Shown: positions 59,304 through 64,000 of the stretch, piece after piece
How positions within the stretch are numbered: the first letter of the stretch is position 1
Layout: each line of letters begins with the position of its first letter
NCBI GenBank assembly: GCA_947252755.1
Contig: CAMXWV010000002.1
Span: forward strand, 233,168 to 297,167
Direction: 5' to 3'
Origin: an uncultured Dermabacter sp.
GTDB lineage: Bacteria > Actinomycetota > Actinomycetes > Actinomycetales > Dermabacteraceae
DNA length: 64,000 bases
Made by a program: the position numbers and the translations under genes
Notes under the pieces: model-generated
The model's input: only the letters and a program-made list of their open reading frames with translations
Told to the model about the DNA's origin: nothing
Databases searched by the model: none

Positions 59304-61403
59304 ATGACTGCTGCTGATGCAGGCACTGCTCCATCCTTCTCCCCTCGCGTTGCGATCCAGAAGGTGGGCACCAGCCTCTCCAACATGGTGATGCCGAACA
59401 TCCCGGCCCTGATCGCCTGGGGCATCCTGACCGCCCTGTTCATCCCGGACGGCTACCTGCCGAGCGAATCACTCGCCACACTGGTGGGCCCCACGATCCA
59501 TTACCTGCTGCCCCTCATGATCGCCAACACCGGCGGCCGCATGGTCTACGGCGACCGCGGCGGCATCGTGGCAGTGGTGTCCACCATGGGTGTGATCGGC
59601 GGCTCTGACTGGCTGATCGATCAGTTCAACGCCACGCTGCCCGAGGGCGCTGACCAACTCGGACAGATCCACATGTTCATCGGCGCGATGATCATGGCAC
59701 CGCTGTCCGCATGGCTGATGAAGAAGCTGGACGCCCTGTGGGCTGACCACATCCCGAACGGCTTCGAGATGCTGGTGAACCTGTTCTCCGCCGGCATCTT
59801 CTCCTTCCTCATGGCGATTGTGGGCTTCTTCGGCCTGGCGCCGATCGTCAACACGATCATGGACCTGATGGGCAAGGCCGTAGCCTGGCTGATCGACCAC
59901 TCCCTGTTGCCGCTGGTCTCCATCATCATCGAACCGGCGAAGGTGTTCTTCCTCAACAACGCCATCAACCACGGTGTGCTCACCCCGCTCGGCACAGTGG
60001 AGTCCTCCACGGACGGCAAATCGATCCTCTACCTGCTCGAAGCAAACCCCGGACCCGGCCTGGGAATCCTGCTGGCCTTCACCGTCTTCGGAGTGGGCAT
60101 GGCAAAAGCGTCCGCTCCCGGCGCTGCGATCATCCACTTCTTCGGCGGCATCCACGAGATCTACTTCCCGTACGTGCTGATGCGCCCGCAGCTGATCCTC
60201 GCGGTCATCCTGGGCGGCATGACCGGTGTGGCCGCCAACATGATCCTGGACACGGGTCTGCGCGCCCCGTCCGCACCCGGCTCCATCCTTGCGATCATGG
60301 CCCAGGCGGCGCCCGGTGATCACATCAAGATCCTGCTCGCTGTTCTCCTCTCCACGGCGGTCACATTCGTGGTGGCAATGGCGATGCTGAAGCTGTCCAA
60401 GAAAACCGAGGACGATCTCGAAGCCGCCACTGCGAAGATGGAATCCCTCAAGGGCAAGAAGTCCTCCGTGTCCGGCGCGCTCACCGGTGACAAGAAGATC
60501 GCCGAAAGCGAAGCCGAGCTGCGCGACTACGCGTCCGGTCACAACCGGTTCCAGCGCATCGTGTTCGCGTGCGACGCGGGCATGGGCTCCTCCGCCATGG
60601 GCGCCTCCGCCCTGCGCAAGAAGGTTCGCAAGGCTGGCTTCGCCGACGTTGAGGTGGTCAACCGTGCGATCTCGAACCTGACTGACGAGTGGGACCTGAT
60701 CGTCACCCACCGCGACCTTGCGGAGCGGGCCTACCCGGCCACACCGTCCGCGGTGCACGTGGCCGTGGACAACTTCATGAACTCCCCGCGGTACGACGAG
60801 ATCGTGGCGCTGCTGGAGGACCGGGCGAAGGGGGCGGACGCGTCGACTGCCGGGGATGACACCCAGGCCGGCGATGCTGCTGCTTCGGACGCCCCCGCTT
60901 CAGGCGCGCCCGCTTCAGGCGCGCCCGCTGCGCCCGCGGATGATCACCACGTGGACGCGGCAGAAGCGGAGCCCGCGGCGATCCTCTCCACCGACGCGAT
61001 CGTGCTGAAAGGCACCGCACAGGACCTGAACGGCGCCATCACCGAGGCCGGCCAGCTGCTGGTGGCCTCCGGCGCAGTGGACGAGGCCTACGTGGCGGCC
61101 ATGCACGAGCGTGAAGAATCCGTATCCACATTCATGGGCAACGGCCTGGCAATCCCGCACGGCACCAATGAGGCGAAGTCCTCGATCCGCCGCTCCGCAA
61201 TGAGCGTGGTCCGCTACGACCAGCCGATCGACTGGAACGGGCAGAGCGTGCACTTCGTGGTGGGCATCGCCGGCAAGGGCGATGAGCACCTGGCGATCCT
61301 GCAGAACGTTGCCATGGTGTTCAGCGACGCTGACCAGGTCAAGCGTCTGGAGAACGCGCAGACCGGGGCTGAGCTGCTGGACATCTTCACTACGGAGGAC
61401 TGA
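59304..61403 (+). CDS. mtlA: Mannitol PTS transporter, enzyme IICBA
   Basis: A 699-residue PTS permease with domains in the order IIC, IIB and IIA. IIC (about 15-350) has IPALIAWGILTALFIPDGYLP and GGIHEIYFPYVLMRP, marks of the mannitol family. IIB (about 410-510) carries the phospho-cysteine Cys423 in FACDAGMGSSAMGAS. A Pro/Ala/Asp-rich linker with two ASGAPASGAP units joins it to IIA (about 560-699), whose phospho-histidine is His619 in GLAIPHGTN. It imports mannitol and releases mannitol 1-phosphate. mtlD follows after 111 bp with a long inverted repeat between. The start follows GAAGGAG. Confidence 0.96.
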   Translation: MTAADAGTAPSFSPRVAIQKVGTSLSNMVMPNIPALIAWGILTALFIPDGYLPSESLATLVGPTIHYLLPLMIANTGGRMVYGDRGGIVAVVSTMGVIGGSDWLIDQFNATLPEGADQLGQIHMFIGAMIMAPLSAWLMKKLDALWADHIPNGFEMLVNLFSAGIFSFLMAIVGFFGLAPIVNTIMDLMGKAVAWLIDHSLLPLVSIIIEPAKVFFLNNAINHGVLTPLGTVESSTDGKSILYLLEANPGPGLGILLAFTVFGVGMAKASAPGAAIIHFFGGIHEIYFPYVLMRPQLILAVILGGMTGVAANMILDTGLRAPSAPGSILAIMAQAAPGDHIKILLAVLLSTAVTFVVAMAMLKLSKKTEDDLEAATAKMESLKGKKSSVSGALTGDKKIAESEAELRDYASGHNRFQRIVFACDAGMGSSAMGASALRKKVRKAGFADVEVVNRAISNLTDEWDLIVTHRDLAERAYPATPSAVHVAVDNFMNSPRYDEIVALLEDRAKGADASTAGDDTQAGDAAASDAPASGAPASGAPAAPADDHHVDAAEAEPAAILSTDAIVLKGTAQDLNGAITEAGQLLVASGAVDEAYVAAMHEREESVSTFMGNGLAIPHGTNEAKSSIRRSAMSVVRYDQPIDWNGQSVHFVVGIAGKGDEHLAILQNVAMVFSDADQVKRLENAQTGAELLDIFTTED

Positions 61404-61412
61404 CACACTTTC

Positions 61413-61491
61413 GGGAGGTGCTGCCCTGATCGGCGTTCACGGCCCCCAGTAAACTGGAGGCATCAGTGCGCCGTTCACGGCAGCACCTCCC
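61413..61491 (+). repeat. 13-bp perfect inverted repeat between mtlA and mtlD
   Basis: GGGAGGTGCTGCC (61413-61425) and GGCAGCACCTCCC (61479-61491) enclose 53 nt that also hold two copies of GTTCACGG and a -10-like TAAACT (61450-61455). As RNA it would form a long stem just before the mtlD ribosome-binding site. It may end or process the mtlA message, protect mtlD mRNA or contain an mtlD promoter. Confidence 0.8.
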
Positions 61492-61514
61492 CTCAGAGAC
61501 AGGAAAGAGCAGCC

Positions 61515-62657
61515 ATGAAAGCAGTTCACTTCGGCGCCGGCAATATCGGCCGCGGATTCGTCGGCCTTCTCCTCCACGAAGCCGGCATCGCCATCACCTT
61601 CGCGGACGTTCAAGACGCCCTGATCGACTCACTCAAATCCACCCCGAGCTACCAGGTCACCACGGTTGGCGCCGGCGCCAGCACCGTCACCGTGGACGGC
61701 TACAACGCGGTGAACTCCGCGAAGGAGCCCGAGGCGCTGACCGCAGCCCTCGCGGAGGCGGACATTGTGACCACCGCCGTGGGCGCGCACATCCTCAAGT
61801 TCGTGGCGCCCGCAATCGCCGCGGGCATCGCCGCACGCCCGGCCGGGGCGTCCCGCATCGCCGTCATGGCCTGCGAAAACGCCATCAACGCCACCGACAT
61901 CCTCGAAGCAGAGGTGCGGAAGAACTACACCGGGGACGATCTTGACGAGCGGGCCCTGTTCGCCAACACCGCCGTGGACCGCATCGTGCCGGAGCAGGAC
62001 CCCAACGCCGGCCTGAACGTCACGGTGGAGGTGTATCACGAGTGGGTGATCGACAAGACCCCGTTCAACGGCAGCGAACCTGATATCCCCGGGGCCACCT
62101 GGGTGGATGACCTCGCGCCGTACATCGAGCGGAAGCTGTTCACGCTGAACACCGGCCACGCCACCACCGCTTGGCACGGCTACCTGGCGGGCGTGTCCAA
62201 GATCAGTGTTGCCGTGACCGATCCGCTGGTGCAGCCGCACGTTCTGGCCACGCTCAACGAAACCGCCACCCTGCTGGTGGCGAAGCACGGATTCTCCATG
62301 GACACCCAACAGCAGTACATGGAGCTGATCCTGAACCGATTCGCGAACCCGCACCTGCCGGACACGGCCGAGCGCGTGGGCCGCTCCCCGCTGCGCAAGC
62401 TCTCCCGCCACGACCGCATCATCGGTCCGGCAGCGGAGCTCGCTGAACGCGGCCTCGACTACGGCTCCCTGCTGAACGCGTTCGACGCGGCCCTCCAGTT
62501 CACCCCGGAAGGAGACCCCGAGGTGGACCAGCTGCAGGCGCTGCTGCGAAGCGGACGCCCGGTTGAGGAGGTCGTCACCGAGATCACCGGCATCGACGCG
62601 GACCATGTCCTGTTCGAGGCGCTTGTGGAGATCGTGGCGCGTCGCGTTCGCGACTGA
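61515..62657 (+). CDS. mtlD: Mannitol-1-phosphate 5-dehydrogenase
   Basis: A 380-residue NAD-dependent enzyme converting mannitol 1-phosphate to fructose 6-phosphate. The dinucleotide site is HFGAGNIGRGFVG (5-17). ACENAINATD (about 116-125), NTAVDRIVPEQ and the catalytic-lysine region LYIERKLFTLNTGHATTAWHGYL-type sequence (YIERKLFTLNTGHA, about 205) are all present. The length is normal for MtlD. The start follows GACAGGAAAGAG. It directly serves the product of mtlA. Confidence 0.97.
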   Translation: MKAVHFGAGNIGRGFVGLLLHEAGIAITFADVQDALIDSLKSTPSYQVTTVGAGASTVTVDGYNAVNSAKEPEALTAALAEADIVTTAVGAHILKFVAPAIAAGIAARPAGASRIAVMACENAINATDILEAEVRKNYTGDDLDERALFANTAVDRIVPEQDPNAGLNVTVEVYHEWVIDKTPFNGSEPDIPGATWVDDLAPYIERKLFTLNTGHATTAWHGYLAGVSKISVAVTDPLVQPHVLATLNETATLLVAKHGFSMDTQQQYMELILNRFANPHLPDTAERVGRSPLRKLSRHDRIIGPAAELAERGLDYGSLLNAFDAALQFTPEGDPEVDQLQALLRSGRPVEEVVTEITGIDADHVLFEALVEIVARRVRD

Positions 62658-62732
62658 GGCATCGGTCAGCGTCGCGTCGGCAAGGGAAGCTTGGTTCGGC
62701 GTACGGCGAGGCGGTTCGCTGCCCCGCCTGCG

Positions 62733-62885
62733 CTGGACGCTTCGCTCAGCACCACGGGCCCGCACCTAAGCCCCCGGCTCACTACCCCGCCCCCCCCCAC
62801 TGGACGCTTCGTCCGCACCGCGGGCCCGCACCTAAGCCCCCCCCGGCTCACTACCCGGCCCACACTGGACGCTTCGTCCGCCCCG
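62733..62885. repeat. 65-67-bp tandem repeats between mtlD and ptsH
   Basis: CTGGACGCTTCG begins units at 62733, 62800 and 62865. Each full unit contains CGGGCCCGCACCTAAGC and GGCTCACTACCC and a long C run (CCCCCCCC). The C runs are of different length and are a likely place for slippage. No gene is seen in 62658-62963. Confidence 0.85.
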
Positions 62886-62897
62886 GGACTCCCTCGC

Positions 62898-62932
62898 AGG
62901 AAAGCGGCTTTCCTCACGATAGGATTGTGAGG
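62898..62932 (+). promoter_or_regulatory. ptsH promoter with nested palindromes
   Basis: TAGGAT (62920-62925) is the -10. It lies inside CCTCAC-N9-GTGAGG (62912-62932), whose right half GATTGTGAGG is the exact complement of the CCTCACAATC motif at mtlA. Directly upstream is AGGAAAG-CGG-CTTTCCT (62898-62914), a second perfect inverted repeat. Both could bind regulators at this promoter. Confidence 0.65.
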
Positions 62933-62963
62933 TCAGGAGACCTGAACGAAAGAGGTACACACC

Positions 62964-63236
62964 ATGGCAGAACGCACCGTCAAGATCGCATCCGCGTCCG
63001 GTCTGCACGCCCGCCCGGCAGCGATCTTCTCCAAGGCAGCAGGTGAGCAGCCCGCAAAAGTCACCATTGAGAAGGCGGGCGGCTCCGCGATCGACGCCTC
63101 CTCGATCCTGATGCTCATGACCCTGGGCGCCGGCCACGGTGACGAGGTCACCCTGCGCGCTGAGGGCGAGGGAGCCGAGGAGTCGGTGAACGCTCTGGCT
63201 GACCTGCTCGAGAAGGATCTCGACGCCGAAGGCTGA
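62964..63236 (+). CDS. ptsH: Phosphocarrier protein HPr
   Basis: A 90-residue HPr. The active-site His15 is in GLHARPAA (13-20), phosphorylated by enzyme I and passing phosphate to the IIA domain of MtlA. The regulatory-serine region reads DASSILMLMTLG (45-56), with Ser at 47/48 rather than the firmicute consensus, so HPr-kinase control is doubtful, as in most actinobacteria. The start has GAAAGAGG upstream. A terminator follows. Enzyme I is not in this window. Confidence 0.97.
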   Translation: MAERTVKIASASGLHARPAAIFSKAAGEQPAKVTIEKAGGSAIDASSILMLMTLGAGHGDEVTLRAEGEGAEESVNALADLLEKDLDAEG

Positions 63237-63285
63237 GCCAACCTCAAGTGGGCTCAGGTATCTGGTCCCGCTGCTACTGCTGAAG

Positions 63286-63332
63286 AATCGGCGGCGCCAC
63301 ACCGGAATGACCCGGGGGCGCCGCCGATTTGC
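63286..63332 (+). terminator. Terminator after ptsH
   Basis: AATCGGCGGCGCC (63286-63298) pairs perfectly with GGCGCCGCCGATT (63317-63329), followed by TGCT. A 13-bp stem, 49 bp after the ptsH stop. Confidence 0.85.
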
Positions 63333-63554
63333 TGTGCCGTCGCGAGGCGGGCGGCTGTCTGCTGCCGGAGCTTCTCACCCGGCGGTGTGCCTAGCCCGGT
63401 TGGCGTGGCACGGCTGGCCCGGCAGCGCACCCGCCGCCGGCGGGGCGCGCCTCACCCGGCAGTACACCCTCTGCCGACGCCCAACCCGACCGCGCGCCTA
63501 ACTCGGCGGCGCGGCGTGCACTCCCGCTGCCGGCCCCTAGCCCGCCGGCGCGGC
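63333..63554. other. GC-rich repeat DNA without a gene
   Basis: Low-complexity sequence with repeated CACCCGGC, CTAGCCCG and GGCGCGGCGTGCAC words (the last at about 63509 and 63549). I find no supported gene from 63330 to the window end. The short open frames seen there lie over the repeats. Confidence 0.5.
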
Positions 63555-63630
63555 GTGCACAACTGGAGAAGAACCAGCCCGATTCACCCCTATCAGCCAC
63601 GGATCGAGCAGATTAACCACACTTGTGCAC
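63555..63630 (+). repeat. 76-bp dispersed element, copy D
   Basis: Begins GTGCACAACTGGAGAAGAA and ends AACCACACTTGTGCAC. The outer 8 bases at each end (GTGCACAA/TTGTGCAC) are perfect inverted repeats. It differs from copy E at about four interior positions. Confidence 0.88.
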
Positions 63631-63783
63631 GCCACGACCCAAAACCGGCAGCGGGGCGGGCGCGGCCCGAAACCGGGGGCGCCACGGGCCAAAACTGGCA
63701 GCGGGGCGGGCGCGGGCCAAAACCGGGCACGGCATACGGGCACGGTGCAGGCGCAGACAGGCGGGGCTCCCTAAACCAGCGGC

Positions 63784-63859
63784 GTGCACAACTGGAGAAG
63801 AACCCGCCCGATTCACCCCTATCGGCCACGGATCGAGCAGTCTAACCACACTTGTGCAC
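63784..63859 (+). repeat. 76-bp dispersed element, copy E
   Basis: Same ends, orientation and length as copy D, 229 bp downstream. The DNA between copies is itself repeated (CCAAAACCGGCAGCGGGGC, and CAGACAGGCGGG before CCTAAACCAGCG). Confidence 0.88.
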
Positions 63860-63959
63860 GCCACGGGCCAAAACCGGCAGCGGGGCGGGCACGGCCATAC
63901 GGGCACGGCATACGGGCGCGGTGCAGGCCCAGACAGGCGGGCCTGCCTAAACCAGCGGC

Positions 63960-64000
63960 GTGCACAACTGGAGAAGAACCCGCCCGATTCACCCCTATCA
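63960..64000 (+). repeat. 76-bp dispersed element, copy F (cut by the window edge)
   Basis: The first 41 bases are present and match copy E except at the last position shown (CTATCA as in copy D). It starts 176 bp after copy E, so the array continues beyond the window. Confidence 0.85.

Noticed and set aside
63330..64000. Short genes at the right end
   Set aside because: The open frames run over tandem GC-rich repeats and 76-bp elements and have Ala/Arg/Gly-rich products without recognisable features.

Overview
This 64-kb window is high-GC DNA with dense gene packing, ATGA/TGATG gene junctions and many TANNNT-type -10 boxes placed 6-8 nt before a start codon (leaderless starts). Gene families such as the CE1758/CE1759 monooxygenase-reductase pair, the Cgl0159-type aldolase in an inositol operon, a MetPS-type importer and an actinobacterial small SRP RNA point to an actinobacterium. 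A Micrococcales or Dermabacteraceae-like host is a guess. The DNA looks chromosomal. I see no transposase, integrase, phage module or CRISPR array.

Layout: (1) 1-8411, informational genes: the start of an unknown gene, recR, dnaX, the SRP RNA and tRNA-Ser(GGA), with a membrane acyltransferase-like gene and a methionine/alanine-type NSS importer with its 37-aa small subunit. (2) 8412-25400, a mixed region rich in short repeats: a YvlD-like membrane protein, two Na+/H+ antiporters, an SRPBCC protein, a Bcr/CflA efflux pump, an NCS2 purine permease fused to an apparently inactive OHCU-decarboxylase domain, an LLM monooxygenase with a frameshifted FMN reductase partner, a Nudix hydrolase, a short transaldolase, an Ltp-domain protein, a metallophosphoesterase and PutP. 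(3) 25530-33387, a xylose locus: xylA-xylB-chvE-gguA-gguB opposite a ROK-family xylR, with a XylO-like palindrome between them. (4) 33431-34399, fdhD without its formate dehydrogenase. (5) 34436-54568, a large inositol catabolism locus under two regulators: a GntR/HutC protein (IolR-like) and a LacI protein. It holds iolC-aldolase-iolB-iolG on the minus strand and transaldolase-iolD-iolA-iolH-oxidoreductase-lacI-oxidoreductase-TIM barrel-iolE-TIM barrel-iolT-SDR on the plus strand, with a tautomerase at the end. (6) 54775-58499, a universal stress protein and a four-gene osmoprotectant ABC transporter. (7) 58588-64000, a GtrA protein, then mannitol PTS (mtlA, mtlD) and HPr (ptsH), followed by repeat-rich DNA.

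How the parts fit: xylose, inositol and mannitol are imported by an ABC transporter, an MFS symporter and a PTS respectively, and each set has its own nearby operator-like palindromes. The mtlA and ptsH promoter regions share the 10-mer CCTCACAATC, which suggests one PTS regulon.

The observations I would follow first are: a family of 76-bp elements (five complete copies and one cut by the window edge, all complete copies exactly 76 bp); the permease-UraD fusion that lacks the expected catalytic His and Glu; the shared PTS motif; the single-base frameshift in the FMN reductase; and the duplicated oxidoreductase and TIM-barrel genes inside the inositol locus. All calls come from reading the sequence without database searches.
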